From: Pseudomonas sp. Root562
GTDB lineage: Bacteria; Pseudomonadota; Gammaproteobacteria; Pseudomonadales; Pseudomonadaceae
Assembly (NCBI RefSeq): GCF_001427125.1
Contig: NZ_LMGK01000020.1
Span: forward strand, 1-64,000
Direction: 5' to 3'
DNA length: 64,000 bases
The notes beneath the pieces are model-generated. The model saw only the letters and a list, made by a program, of their open reading frames with translations, made no database searches and had not been told where the DNA came from. A program made the translations under genes and the position numbers. Below, piece after piece: positions 54,182-63,671 of the stretch (position 1 is the stretch's first letter; each line of letters starts with the position of its first letter).

Positions 54182-55255
54182 TCAATACCCGGTCATTTCC
54201 AGATACCCCTGCCCTTTATGGCTGCCGCTCAAGCGCACCGGGCCTTCCCAGTAAGGAATGCGCAAATCCATCCAGGCCCCGGGATTGAGGGCGTTGATGA
54301 CGATGTCGAGGTGTTTGTCGGGAATCCGGATCGACCAGCGCACCGGCATCTCGCGCCCTGCCACCGAAGCGGTGTCCTGCGGGACGAGGCGGATGTCGCC
54401 GGCCCTTAGCAGTTGCGTCTGGCCTCGGGCATCGATCCACGTTCCAGTCAAATAGGGCTCACCGTCCTTGTGCCGCATGCGATAGAGCATCACTTGTTCG
54501 CCACTCTCCAGGTGCAGGGAAAACCAGTCCCACCCGGTCTGATTGGCCGTCAGCGGCTGGCTGCTCCATTCGCGGTCGAGCCACGCGGGGCCGCTGACTT
54601 GATACGGCTTGCCGTCGATCTCAAGCGTGCCGCTGGCCTGGAAAAACGGTTGGCTGTAGTAATACGACGCCTGGCCTTGCTCGGATTTTTGGCTAAACCC
54701 CTGGTCACCTTGCAACACCAGCGGTTGGGTCGACGTCAGCCGCAATCGATAACTGAAGGCTTTGTCCCGGGCACTGAGTTGCAGGTCGGTCAATGGGTTT
54801 TCAGCAGGGGCCTGGCTGCTGAACACCCAGTCGTCGATCCACGCGCTGAACGGCGTCAGGCTGACGCCCGCCTGACCGACGCCCCCCCGGGCATAACGTT
54901 CGGCTGCATGATGTGCCGTCGCCGAGGTCACTGCTGCATGCCCGAGCCAGATCGTCTGATTCTCCCAGCCCTTGACCTCGGGTGTGGCTTTCAAGGCACT
55001 GCGAAACAATGTCCACTGCGCGCCGAATTCGTGACCCTGCGGGTCCTTGAGGTTGGCGGTGACGTACCACCACTCGATCCGGAAACCGTCATGAGGGCCG
55101 TGATCCGCCGGGAAGCTGAACACTCGACCGGGCACCACCTTGGTGAATGCACTCGCTTGATTGCCCAGCCCCGCAAAGCCTTTTTCCGATGGCGCCGGTT
55201 GCTCGCAACCGCTCGACAAGACTGCCAACAGGCACACGACGCACTTAATCCTCAT
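54182..55255 (-). CDS. AttH/CrtC-type lipocalin-like lipoprotein
   Basis: 357 residues. The signal peptide ends in a lipobox (LLAVLSSGC), so it is a lipoprotein. Two lipocalin-like beta-barrel halves follow: HGPHDGFRIEWWYVTANLKD near the start and PAWLDREWSSQPL with GWDWFSLHLESGEQVMLYRM in the second, the hallmark of AttH/CrtC proteins. AttH works with an ABC exporter of the LolCDE/MacB kind. Its start overlaps the upstream permease gene by 11 bp, and the ATPase comes before that, giving an AttE-FG-H-like unit. Probable role: lipid or hydrophobic-compound handling at the envelope. Confidence 0.9.
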   Translation of the reverse strand: MRIKCVVCLLAVLSSGCEQPAPSEKGFAGLGNQASAFTKVVPGRVFSFPADHGPHDGFRIEWWYVTANLKDPQGHEFGAQWTLFRSALKATPEVKGWENQTIWLGHAAVTSATAHHAAERYARGGVGQAGVSLTPFSAWIDDWVFSSQAPAENPLTDLQLSARDKAFSYRLRLTSTQPLVLQGDQGFSQKSEQGQASYYYSQPFFQASGTLEIDGKPYQVSGPAWLDREWSSQPLTANQTGWDWFSLHLESGEQVMLYRMRHKDGEPYLTGTWIDARGQTQLLRAGDIRLVPQDTASVAGREMPVRWSIRIPDKHLDIVINALNPGAWMDLRIPYWEGPVRLSGSHKGQGYLEMTGY

Positions 55256-57716
55256 GGGCAAAAGTCCTCAGCAGGTCCGCTGGCTGCGTGCGGTACAACG
55301 CGTAAAGCGGCCATGCCGACGCCAGCAACGTTGCCAGCAATGCCAGCCCCATCAACTGCAGCAATTGCAGCGGGAACACCCGCAGTGGCAAGCGCCAGCC
55401 GAACGCCTGAACGTTGATCACCGTGTCGAGACACCAGGCCAACGCAATGCCCAACGGCAGTGCCAGCGCCAGGGTCAGCACTGCCAGCAACCAGGTTTGC
55501 CCGAGGTTGAGCCGCATCAATTGCTGTCGCGTCACCCCCAGCGCCCATAATGGCGCCAGTTGCCCGAGGCGGCTCTGACTCTGGGTCAGCAGGCTGATGA
55601 ACAACGCCACGCCGGCCACGCACAGGGTCAGGCTGTTGAGGGCGGCGGTGGCGGCGAACGTTCGCTCGAATACTTGCGTGGACCATCCCTTGAGCCGCGC
55701 CTGGTCGACGATGCGGCTGTCTTCAAGGTCAAAGCGCGCCTGCAAGGCCTGTACGAACGGCGCAATCAACGTCGGCTCGATGCGCAGATTGAAACGGTTC
55801 GGCGTCAATTGCGGCCAACCACGCAACAGATGATTGATGTTCACCAGCACGTGGCCCTTGGGATTTCCGTAATCGGCGTAGATCCCGATGATGCGCGGCG
55901 ACCACGGGCCATTGGGCGTCGCCATCGACAGATGATCGCCCAAGCCGACCTTCAAACGCCGGGCCAGCTGTTCGCTGAGCATCACCGCGTCGTCCGTCGC
56001 CAGCTGCTCCCAGGGCTTGTCGCCCAAGGCTTCGAGCAGTGGCCAGTGCTGACGATAGGTCGGGTGATCGATCACCCCGAACACATCCGCCGGCCAACCT
56101 TGCAATTGAATCGGCACTTGCCAGTTGGGCAATACCGCCGTGAGTTGCGGCTGCTGCATCAGCCAGCCGTGCAGCTCCCGGGCCTGGGTCGGGTTTTGTG
56201 GATTGAGGTAAAGCTCGGCGGTCAGCCGTTGTTCCAGCCAGTCGCTGAACGTCTGGCGAAAACCGGCGGTCATGCTGCCGGCCCCGATGTTCGCCGCCAG
56301 CGCCAACAGCAGCGCCATCAGCGCCAGGCTCAGGGCCGGTAACTGCTGGCGGCAATCGGCGAGAAACCACTGGCCGAGCACCGACCGAGCGCGATGCAGC
56401 AGCAGATTGAGTAGCGCATCGAGCACCACGGGCAACGCCAGTGCCGCACCGATCAACAGTGTCGCCATCAACAAAAACCCGCTGATCAGACTGTCACCCA
56501 ACACCAGCGCCAACCCGGCGCTTGCCAGGGCTATCGCCGCCACCCAGCCCTGGCGCCGCAACCAACGCGCATGCGCCTGATGCCACGCCTGCGGATCGGC
56601 CAGGGCCAGCAATGGCAAACGCGACGCCCGCCACAGACTGTTGGCACCGGCGAGCAAAGCGCCCAACAGGCTTAACCCTATGCCGCCGAGCCACCACAGC
56701 GGGCTGAGGTTCAACTGCCCCGCCACTTCCGCGCCGTACAAGCCGCGCAGGCTGGCGGCGACATCCGGCAGCAACACGCCGGCCAGTAAATAGCCGCTGA
56801 CCACCCCGGCCAACCCGCCTACCAGGGCCAGCCCACCCAGTTCGACGGCGAGACAGGTGATCAGCATCCGCGCACTGACGCCACAGGCACGCATCGTGCG
56901 CAGCAAACCACGGCGCTGTTCCAGGGCGAGGCCGATGGCTGCATGCACGATAAACAGTCCGACCACGAACGACAGAAACCCCAACGCATTGAGATTCAGA
57001 TGAAAGCTTTCGGTCAGGCGTGCCAGATTGTTTTCTTCAGCGCTGCTTTTGAATTGCAGTTGTCCCTTGAACGCATCGGGAAGTGGCGCAATGAAATCCT
57101 TGGGCAGTAACAACCGCGACAGCTGTTCCGGCAAACCGAGAATCTGTTGGGCAAACCCGATGTCCACCAGCAACACCCCCGGGGCCATATCGGTTTGCGC
57201 ATGCAGGGGCGGCAACGATGTCCCGCTTACGCTCAAAGGTCGGTCACCTTCTTTCAATCCCAATGACTGCAAGGTCGATGGCGCAATCCAGGTACTTCCC
57301 GGCGCAGTAAAGAACTCGACCACCTGTTCGATTGCCAACGCCTGGCCCGCCACCGGCGAACCACCCGGCAGTGACACCGGTTCGATGCCCATCAGTTGCA
57401 GCCGTTGATCTTCATGGTCCTTGAGCGTCAGCCTTCCCTGCAGTACCGGCGACACCGGCCAACCGGCGCGACGCAGGTCGACAAACCATTGCTGCGGGAA
57501 CGTCCCGCCAGCGGTTGCACTGAGGCTGGCCTGGGGTTCACCGCCAATCAGCTGGCTGGCGCGGGCGTAGCTTTCTCGCGCCTGGCTGTTCAACGCTTGC
57601 ACGCCGGTCAGCAGACTGGTGGCCAGCCACAGCCCGGTCAGCACACTGAAAAACTGCACCGGATGCTGTCGCCAGTGACTGAGCAGCGCGCGCAGGGTTT
57701 CGCCGAAGATGCGCAT
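55245..57716 (-). CDS. FtsX-type ABC transporter permease, double-length
   Basis: 823 residues with two FtsX modules: an N-terminal membrane helix, a large periplasmic domain, three helices near 260-390, several more helices (about 400-490), a second periplasmic domain, then three C-terminal helices (about 690-810). This doubled layout is the AttFG/YbbP type that fuses two permeases in one chain. The start at 57716 immediately follows the ATPase stop (TGAGATG). It should couple to the ATPase in the cell membrane and to the lipoprotein encoded next. Confidence 0.9.
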   Translation of the reverse strand: MRIFGETLRALLSHWRQHPVQFFSVLTGLWLATSLLTGVQALNSQARESYARASQLIGGEPQASLSATAGGTFPQQWFVDLRRAGWPVSPVLQGRLTLKDHEDQRLQLMGIEPVSLPGGSPVAGQALAIEQVVEFFTAPGSTWIAPSTLQSLGLKEGDRPLSVSGTSLPPLHAQTDMAPGVLLVDIGFAQQILGLPEQLSRLLLPKDFIAPLPDAFKGQLQFKSSAEENNLARLTESFHLNLNALGFLSFVVGLFIVHAAIGLALEQRRGLLRTMRACGVSARMLITCLAVELGGLALVGGLAGVVSGYLLAGVLLPDVAASLRGLYGAEVAGQLNLSPLWWLGGIGLSLLGALLAGANSLWRASRLPLLALADPQAWHQAHARWLRRQGWVAAIALASAGLALVLGDSLISGFLLMATLLIGAALALPVVLDALLNLLLHRARSVLGQWFLADCRQQLPALSLALMALLLALAANIGAGSMTAGFRQTFSDWLEQRLTAELYLNPQNPTQARELHGWLMQQPQLTAVLPNWQVPIQLQGWPADVFGVIDHPTYRQHWPLLEALGDKPWEQLATDDAVMLSEQLARRLKVGLGDHLSMATPNGPWSPRIIGIYADYGNPKGHVLVNINHLLRGWPQLTPNRFNLRIEPTLIAPFVQALQARFDLEDSRIVDQARLKGWSTQVFERTFAATAALNSLTLCVAGVALFISLLTQSQSRLGQLAPLWALGVTRQQLMRLNLGQTWLLAVLTLALALPLGIALAWCLDTVINVQAFGWRLPLRVFPLQLLQLMGLALLATLLASAWPLYALYRTQPADLLRTFAHED

Positions 57717-57717
57717 C

Positions 57718-58386
57718 TCAGCGACCGTCCACACCGAGCAGACGACCACCGTGCAGCACCACTTTTTCTGCCAGCTGCGCCGCCACGCCCTGACTGTGAG
57801 TGACCATCAACAGCGTCGTGGTGCTGTCGTCGAGCAACGCCAGCAATAACCGCAATACCTCGGCACTGGTGGTTTCATCCAGGCTGCCGGTAGGTTCGTC
57901 GGCCAGCAACAGCTTCGGCCGTGAGGCCAAGGCTCGCCCCAGTGCAACACGCTGCTGCTGACCGCCAGACAATTGCTCCGGATAACGTTTGAGCAACTCG
58001 CCCAGCCCCAAACGTTGCACCAGATGCGCCTGCCAGCGTGGATCATGACGACCGGCAAGCCGCGCCTGAAAGGCCAGGTTGTCCTCCACCCGCAGGCTGC
58101 CGATCAGGTTGAACTGTTGGAACACCAGGCCGATTTCGGTGCGCCGCCACTTCGCCAGTTGCCCTTCGTTCATCTGTTCCAGACGATGCTCACCGCTGCG
58201 GATACTGCCGCGGTCGACCTTGTCCAGGCCGGCGATCAGGTGCAGCAAAGTGCTCTTGCCGCTGCCCGACTCGCCCATCAACGCCAGACTGCTGCCGGGC
58301 TTGAGCGTCAGGTCGACACCTTGCAGCACCGGCAACGGCCCCTGCGGCGTGGCGTAGCTTTTGAAGACACCCTGGACCTCAAGCAT
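57718..58386 (-). CDS. ABC transporter ATP-binding protein (LolD/YbbA-like)
   Basis: 222 residues. Walker A GESGSGKST, Q-loop FQQFNLIGSL, signature LSGGQQQR, Walker B LLLADEPTG and the H-loop VTHSQG are all intact. The class is that of FtsX-linked exporters (LolD, YbbA, MacB). It is the first gene of the operon, reading away from the alkylsulfatase. ATG at 58386; ten codons upstream are possible but unsupported. The 137-bp divergent region 58387-58523 holds both promoters. Confidence 0.95.
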   Translation of the reverse strand: MLEVQGVFKSYATPQGPLPVLQGVDLTLKPGSSLALMGESGSGKSTLLHLIAGLDKVDRGSIRSGEHRLEQMNEGQLAKWRRTEIGLVFQQFNLIGSLRVEDNLAFQARLAGRHDPRWQAHLVQRLGLGELLKRYPEQLSGGQQQRVALGRALASRPKLLLADEPTGSLDETTSAEVLRLLLALLDDSTTTLLMVTHSQGVAAQLAEKVVLHGGRLLGVDGR

Positions 58387-58523
58387 GAGAGAACCCGTTC
58401 GATTGGCGTGGGCCAAGGATAGCGGGCCTGAATGGTTTTTGTCCGTTGGCGATTGCCATCTGGAACGGGCGCCGCCCTACCCTCGAGGCTGGTCTGACCA
58501 TAACGATAAGAAACGGAGACGCC

Positions 58524-60497
58524 ATGCCACGTTTTACTTTGAGCCACCGCGGCCTGCTGGCCTGCCTGATCACCGCGTGCCTGACGCAATCGGCAGTGGC
58601 CGCCGATGCACCAGTCGCCGCCAGCGCGCAAACCGCCGCCAGCAACAGTGCCGTGTTGCAACAACTGCCCTTTAGCGATCGCACTGACTTCGAGTCGGTG
58701 GGCAAGGGCTTGATTGCGCCCTTCAAGGGCCAGGTCAAGGATGCCGCCGGCAGGGTCATCTGGGATGTTCAGGCCTATGACTTCCTGCTCAAGGACCAGG
58801 CTCCGGATTCGGTCAACCCGAGTCTTTGGCGTCTGGCTCAACTCAATGCCCATGCCGGGCTGTTCGAAGTCAGCCCGAAGATTTACCAGGTGCGTGGTCT
58901 CGACGTGGCCAACATGACCATCATCGAGGGCGATGACGGGTTGATCATCATCGACCCGCTGACCATGGCCGAAACCGCCAAAGCGGCGCTGGCGCTGTAC
59001 TACCAGAACCGTCCGCAGAAACCGGTGGTGGCGGTGATCTACAGCCACACTCACGTTGACCATTTCGGTGGTGTACGCGGGGTGATCGACGAGGCCGACG
59101 TCAAGGCCGGCAAGGTCAAGGTGTTCGCCCCCGCCGGGTTCATGGAACACGTGATGAGCGAGAACGTGTTTGCCGGCAATGCCATGAGCCGTCGCGCGCA
59201 GTACCAGTTCGGCAGTCTGTTGCCTCGCGGTGAAAAGGGCCAGGTCGATGCAGGTCTGGGCAAAAGCACGCCGAGCGGCGGCACCATCACCCTGATCGCG
59301 CCGACCGACCTGATCGACAAGGAACTGCAAACCCGCACTATCGCCGGGTTGGAGGTAGAGTTTCAGCTCACACCGGGTACCGAAGCGCCGGCAGAAATGA
59401 ACCTCTACCTGCCACAACTGCGCGCCTTGTGCATGGCAGAAAACGCCACGCAAATGATGCACAACATTCTCACCCCACGCGGCGCGCAAGTGCGTGACGC
59501 CAAGGCCTGGGCGCAATACCTGGACAACAGCCTGGCGCGCTACGGCGACAAGAGTGACGTGCTGTTTGCCCAGCACAACTGGCCGACCTGGGGAGGCGAG
59601 CGCATCCGCACGTTCCTCGCCGACCAGCGCGACATGTACGCCTTCCTCAACGACCGTACCCTGCACTTGCTCAACCAGGGCCTGACCCCGCTGGAAGTCG
59701 CCGACGCGATCAAGAAACTGCCGGGCAGCCTCGACCAGAAGTGGTACACCCGCGGTTACTACGGCTCCCTGAGTTTCAACGTGCGGGCGGTGTACCAGCG
59801 TTACCTGGGTTTCTACGATGGCAACCCGGCCAACCTCAACCCGTTACCCCCGGTGGACAGCGCCAAACGCAGCGTCGAGGCCATGGGCGGTGGCGTAGCG
59901 GTGTTGGAGAAAATGCGCGCCGCCATGGCCAAGGGCGATTACCGTTGGGCGGCGCAACTGGGCAATCAGTTGCTGTTCAGCGAACCGGATAACGCCGACG
60001 CGCGCACGGCCCAGGCCGAGACATTGGAGCAACTCGGTTATCAAAGCGAAAACGCTACCTGGCGCAACATGTACCTGACCGGTGCCATGGAGCTTCGCAA
60101 CGGCGTACCCACCCATGCGGGCTCGTCGGTATCGGCCGACATGGTGCGGGCGATGAGTCCTGAGATGTTTTTCGATTTCCTGGCCATTCGCCTGGACAGC
60201 GACAAAGCCGTTGGCCACGACATGACCCTGAACTGGACGTTCGAAGAGCCGAACAAGGATTTCACCCTGACCCTGCGCAACGGCGTATTGACCCACCGCC
60301 CCGGCCTCGACCCGCAGGCCGATGCATCAGTGAGCATGAGCAAGACAACGCTGGAGCAGATCAGCCTCAAGCAAACGGACTTCCCGACGGCGGTCCAGAA
60401 AGGCCTGGTCAAACTGCAAGGCAATGGCAAGAAGCTTGGCGAATTGATGAGCAGCCTGGACACCTTTGCGCCGCAGTTCAATATCGTCACGCCTTGA
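58524..60497 (+). CDS. sdsA1: alkyl sulfatase, SdsA1 family (metallo-beta-lactamase + SCP2-like domain)
   Basis: 657 residues with a signal peptide (LLACLITACLTQSAVAAD). The metal motif SHTHVDHFGG (H175, H177, D179, H180) starts the MBL domain, with LPGTEAPAEMNLYLP and ENATQMMHNILTPRG as further signature parts. A dimerisation domain and a C-terminal SCP2-like domain (from about 530) follow. The enzyme hydrolyses linear alkyl sulfates such as SDS to alcohol and sulfate with binuclear zinc. GGAG at 58515-58518 precedes the ATG. In P. aeruginosa sdsA1 is controlled by the divergent LysR SdsB1, which is not present here. Confidence 0.93.
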   Translation: MPRFTLSHRGLLACLITACLTQSAVAADAPVAASAQTAASNSAVLQQLPFSDRTDFESVGKGLIAPFKGQVKDAAGRVIWDVQAYDFLLKDQAPDSVNPSLWRLAQLNAHAGLFEVSPKIYQVRGLDVANMTIIEGDDGLIIIDPLTMAETAKAALALYYQNRPQKPVVAVIYSHTHVDHFGGVRGVIDEADVKAGKVKVFAPAGFMEHVMSENVFAGNAMSRRAQYQFGSLLPRGEKGQVDAGLGKSTPSGGTITLIAPTDLIDKELQTRTIAGLEVEFQLTPGTEAPAEMNLYLPQLRALCMAENATQMMHNILTPRGAQVRDAKAWAQYLDNSLARYGDKSDVLFAQHNWPTWGGERIRTFLADQRDMYAFLNDRTLHLLNQGLTPLEVADAIKKLPGSLDQKWYTRGYYGSLSFNVRAVYQRYLGFYDGNPANLNPLPPVDSAKRSVEAMGGGVAVLEKMRAAMAKGDYRWAAQLGNQLLFSEPDNADARTAQAETLEQLGYQSENATWRNMYLTGAMELRNGVPTHAGSSVSADMVRAMSPEMFFDFLAIRLDSDKAVGHDMTLNWTFEEPNKDFTLTLRNGVLTHRPGLDPQADASVSMSKTTLEQISLKQTDFPTAVQKGLVKLQGNGKKLGELMSSLDTFAPQFNIVTP

Positions 60498-60503
60498 TCG
60501 GAT

Positions 60504-60695
60504 GACGCGGGAAAACCGCGTCGCCCCCATCGCGAGCAGGCTCACTCCTACCCAGGCCAGGTTGATCACAACATTTGTGAACAATACGAAACTCTGTAGG
60601 AGCACCTGAGCAAGGCTTGCCCGCGATGACGGCGGCAGATTCAACATCCATGGTGTCAGACATTTCGCCATCGCGAGCAAGCTGTGCTCCCACAG
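60504..60695. repeat. REP cluster after sdsA1
   Basis: A GACGCGG/CCGCGTC hairpin (60504-60522), then REP elements at about 60528-60552 (ATCGCGAGCAGGCTCACTCC), 60594-60634 (TGTAGGAGCACCTGAGCAAG) and 60667-60695 (ATCGCGAGCAAGCTGTGCTC). They occupy most of the 273-bp gap between convergent genes. I see no gene in 60498-60770. Confidence 0.8.
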
Positions 60696-60770
60696 GGGAT
60701 TTGTACCGAGCACAACAACTGCGGCCACCTCAGCGCCTGTGCCAACCTGCTGGCGATGGCTTGGCCCTGA

Positions 60771-62156
60771 CTACACAGAAACCGCTTCCACCACCGGCAT
60801 TCGCCAGCGCTGTTCAACCACGTCCGGCTTGGGTCCGTACAGGCGCAGGATCAACGTAAACGCGCCCTGCGCTGGCGTTGGCAACCAGTTGTTCGACGAC
60901 TCGGGCGCTGAGGTCTGCATGACCAGTGTCACCCCGCCATCCGCATCCACTTGCAATGCATCGCGACTGCTCAGGCAGTAACGGTCTATGGGATTGGCGA
61001 CCAATTGTCGGTCCGGCAAGTCGTACAACGTCAGCGACCAGAACTCGCTGGCCGGCGGCAATTGTCCCGGTGCAAACCGCAATCGATAGCGGCGCCCGCC
61101 CTGCAACGGTTGTCCCTGACTGTCCAGCCGCGCGCCGGTGTAGAACGCCTCCTCGACACTGTTGCCGTAGATTCCGACATTCGCGGCGACCGCACGATTC
61201 AAATAGTTGCCGTGCAGCGCTTCACGATTACCGAACAGGCCCAGTGTGGTGCGCGTTTGATTGACCGCGGTCTGCAGTTGCGCTTGTGCGTCCGCCACCC
61301 CGGCCATCAGGGCGTCACGTACGTCCGTAGTCAGGGCTGCCACATCGAATGCCTGACCGGGCACGATGCCGATCCGCGAAAAACGTTCGAGCAACGCTTG
61401 TTCTGATGGTGGGGTCGGGCACAGCGTGAGGATCTGATTCAGCGTCGCGATGAACTCCAATCCAAGGCCGGTTTTGGCATCCCAGGGTTGCCAGGCAATT
61501 GCCGCAGCCGCAACCGGTGGCGCGCTGCCGGTGTATTCATGCAACGCACGCAAACGGTATTGCTGCTGCAAGGCACGCACGGCCGGCAAGTCGTCCACAT
61601 TCTTCAGGCCGGTGCGCCCGAGGATCATCACGATCTCGGTTTCGCTGCGCAGCACAGCCTTGATGCCTTCCGGTGTCGGGCCTTGCCAGTGCGGCCCGAC
61701 AATCAGGTAATCCCCCGCCTCGCGACCGGTGCTGAGCACGCCGACATAAGCAAAATTGTGGGTGTATTGATCGACCAACTGGTGCACGTAGTAGCGGTCG
61801 GCAGCAACCGCCGGCACGCTCAGTACCTGCGGTTCGCTGCGCAGGTCCAGCCAGGCCCAGGAGTACGGTGTGTCGTTGTTCGGCGTAACGATTTCGCGGT
61901 TGTTCGGGGTGTACAACGCGCTGTAGTGACGGAAACGATTGAAGCCGCCGACATAGGCCGGCGCACTTGGATCAAGCGCCTGCTTTTCCAGGGTCTGGTA
62001 ATGCATGAGCATCGGGTAGGCGTAGATCCAGGCCTCCCGGGCAATCGTGCGCAGCTCATCGGAACCGCTGGCCAACAACCAGCGCGGCAACATCAAGCCA
62101 CCCCCCAACACGCCGATGCCACCCAGTACACGGCGGCGACTGACGAACATGTTCAT
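60771..62156 (-). CDS. DUF1254/DUF1214 protein with Tat-type signal
   Basis: 461 residues. A twin-arginine-like start (SRRRVLGGIGVLGGGLMLP) suggests export. The DUF1254 part (about 35-165: AREAWIYAYPMLMHYQTLEK, TPNNDTPYSWAWLDLRSEPQ) is followed by the DUF1214 part (about 340-450: EFWSLTLYDLPDRQLVANPI, NNWLPTPAQGAFTLILRLYG). The reaction is unknown. It overlaps the next DUF1254 gene by four bases and is about 35-40 percent identical to it by eye, so it looks like a tandem duplication. Confidence 0.88.
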   Translation of the reverse strand: MNMFVSRRRVLGGIGVLGGGLMLPRWLLASGSDELRTIAREAWIYAYPMLMHYQTLEKQALDPSAPAYVGGFNRFRHYSALYTPNNREIVTPNNDTPYSWAWLDLRSEPQVLSVPAVAADRYYVHQLVDQYTHNFAYVGVLSTGREAGDYLIVGPHWQGPTPEGIKAVLRSETEIVMILGRTGLKNVDDLPAVRALQQQYRLRALHEYTGSAPPVAAAAIAWQPWDAKTGLGLEFIATLNQILTLCPTPPSEQALLERFSRIGIVPGQAFDVAALTTDVRDALMAGVADAQAQLQTAVNQTRTTLGLFGNREALHGNYLNRAVAANVGIYGNSVEEAFYTGARLDSQGQPLQGGRRYRLRFAPGQLPPASEFWSLTLYDLPDRQLVANPIDRYCLSSRDALQVDADGGVTLVMQTSAPESSNNWLPTPAQGAFTLILRLYGPKPDVVEQRWRMPVVEAVSV

Positions 62157-63496
62157 GGCTCGACCCTCGCGATAGCAGGCAGCGGGTAGCTGCCGTCCAG
62201 CGCCCCGCCCTTCGGCAGATACAGGCGCAACAACAGGTTGAATGGGCCTGCGGGCGTCGGCAGCCAGTTGCTTTGCTGCGCTGGTGCATTGGCTTGCAGG
62301 ATCAGGGTCAGGCCGCCATCGGCGTCGTATTGCAAACCCGGACTGCGATCACCCAGCGAGTAACGCTCGATCGGATTGGCCGCAAGCAATTGCGTCTTGC
62401 CGTCGTACAGGGTCAACGACCAGAAGGCATTCACCGGCGGCAACTGCCCGGCCGGGAAGTGCAGACGATAGGCATATCGGCCGTCCAACAACTGCCCCTG
62501 AGCATCGTGCAGCGCCATCGGGTAGACCGCTTCCAGCGGATCGTTGGCGTAGATGTAGCGCCAGGCGACGGCTGCGCGCGTCAGGTCGTCATCGCCGAAT
62601 TTGCCGACATTGCTCGGCGAGCGAAGCCAGCCTTGCTGCTCCACCGAGATCTGGCTGGACGCGGCGCGCACCTGGTCTCGCCCGGCTTCGGCACCTTGGG
62701 CAATGGCTGGGTTGAGGTCTTTTGGCGGGGCGAACGCTACGCCGGGTTTCACCCCGATGGCAGCGAAACGCTTGAGTTTTGCTTGCTCGCTGGCCGTCCA
62801 TTGATGCAACGGCGCCAGCGCATTGAAGGTGCTGAACAAAGCCTGCGCCGGGCCTTGTTTGGTGTCCTGATAGGTCGGCAGGTGCAGCGGCGCCATCGGC
62901 TCAGGCGTTGCACTTGCGATCACTTTGGACAACGGCTGCAAGGCATAGCCCATCAACACTTTTGCGGCCTCCTGCTGATCTGCTTTGCCTTTGACTTCGG
63001 TTCGCCCGAGCAAAAACACCAGGCGACTCGGCGAACGAATCACGCCGTTGAATCCGCTTGGCAGCTCACCTTTCCAGTCCGGCCCGACGATCAGGTAGCG
63101 CCCGGCCTGATCGCCGGTAGCGCGGGTGCCAATGTAGTCGAGGTTATCGGTGCGCATGTCGACCAACTGGAAGCTGTAGTAGCGCCCCTGCACCGCCGGC
63201 ACTTGCAACACCTGTGGTTCAGCGCGCAAGTCGAGCAAGGCCCGGGAATAGAATGTGTCGTTGTTTGGCGACACCACTTTGTTGTCCTGCGGGCCGAGCA
63301 ATCGCGGTTCGCTGTAGAGGCGGTTGAACGGCAGCTTCGCGGCGATGGCGCTGAGCACCTTGTCGTGCTCGACGGTAGCGTAAGCAAACACATAGGCCTC
63401 TTGCGCCAGCGCCCTGGCCTGCGATTGATCGAGGGTTTGCGCGTGAACCGAGCCCAGGCTTGCGCCCAGGGCCAGCGCGGATATCCAGTAGCGCAC
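62153..63496 (-). CDS. DUF1254/DUF1214 protein with Sec-type signal
   Basis: 447 residues. Sec signal peptide (ISALALGASLGSVHAQ), then the same DUF1254 (AQEAYVFAYATVEHDKVLSA, SPNNDTFYSRALLDLRAEPQ) and DUF1214 (AFWSLTLYDGKTQLLAANPI, QSNWLPTPAGPFNLLLRLYL) parts as its neighbour. It is the first gene of the pair and overlaps the second (ATGA). Different export signals on two near-equal domains suggest they fold in different compartments or with different cofactors. Together with the downstream DUF1329 gene this is a recurrent gene neighbourhood in proteobacteria. Confidence 0.88.
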   Translation of the reverse strand: MRYWISALALGASLGSVHAQTLDQSQARALAQEAYVFAYATVEHDKVLSAIAAKLPFNRLYSEPRLLGPQDNKVVSPNNDTFYSRALLDLRAEPQVLQVPAVQGRYYSFQLVDMRTDNLDYIGTRATGDQAGRYLIVGPDWKGELPSGFNGVIRSPSRLVFLLGRTEVKGKADQQEAAKVLMGYALQPLSKVIASATPEPMAPLHLPTYQDTKQGPAQALFSTFNALAPLHQWTASEQAKLKRFAAIGVKPGVAFAPPKDLNPAIAQGAEAGRDQVRAASSQISVEQQGWLRSPSNVGKFGDDDLTRAAVAWRYIYANDPLEAVYPMALHDAQGQLLDGRYAYRLHFPAGQLPPVNAFWSLTLYDGKTQLLAANPIERYSLGDRSPGLQYDADGGLTLILQANAPAQQSNWLPTPAGPFNLLLRLYLPKGGALDGSYPLPAIARVEP

Positions 63497-63523
63497 GGAT
63501 AGATCTCCTTAAGGGTGATGAAT

Positions 63524-63660
63524 GATCGTTCCCACGCTCTGCGTGGGAATGCCTCTTGTGACGCTCCGCGTCACGCTTTGGGACGCGGAGCGTCCCGGGC
63601 TGCATTCCCACGCAGAGCGTGGGAACGATCGAACGACGACGCGGAGCGTGGGAACGATCG
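63524..63660. repeat. composite intergenic repeat with a 29-bp perfect inverted pair
   Basis: Arms 63524-63552 and 63602-63630 are exact complements, built on GATCGTTCCCACGCTCTGCG. Nested hairpins TGACGC...GCGTCA and GGGACGC...GCGTCCC lie between them, and a third, partial copy follows at 63631-63660. This is a large Pseudomonas extragenic repeat distinct from the REP type. Frames running through it are not genes. Confidence 0.9.
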
Positions 63661-63671
63661 ACAAAAAAGGG

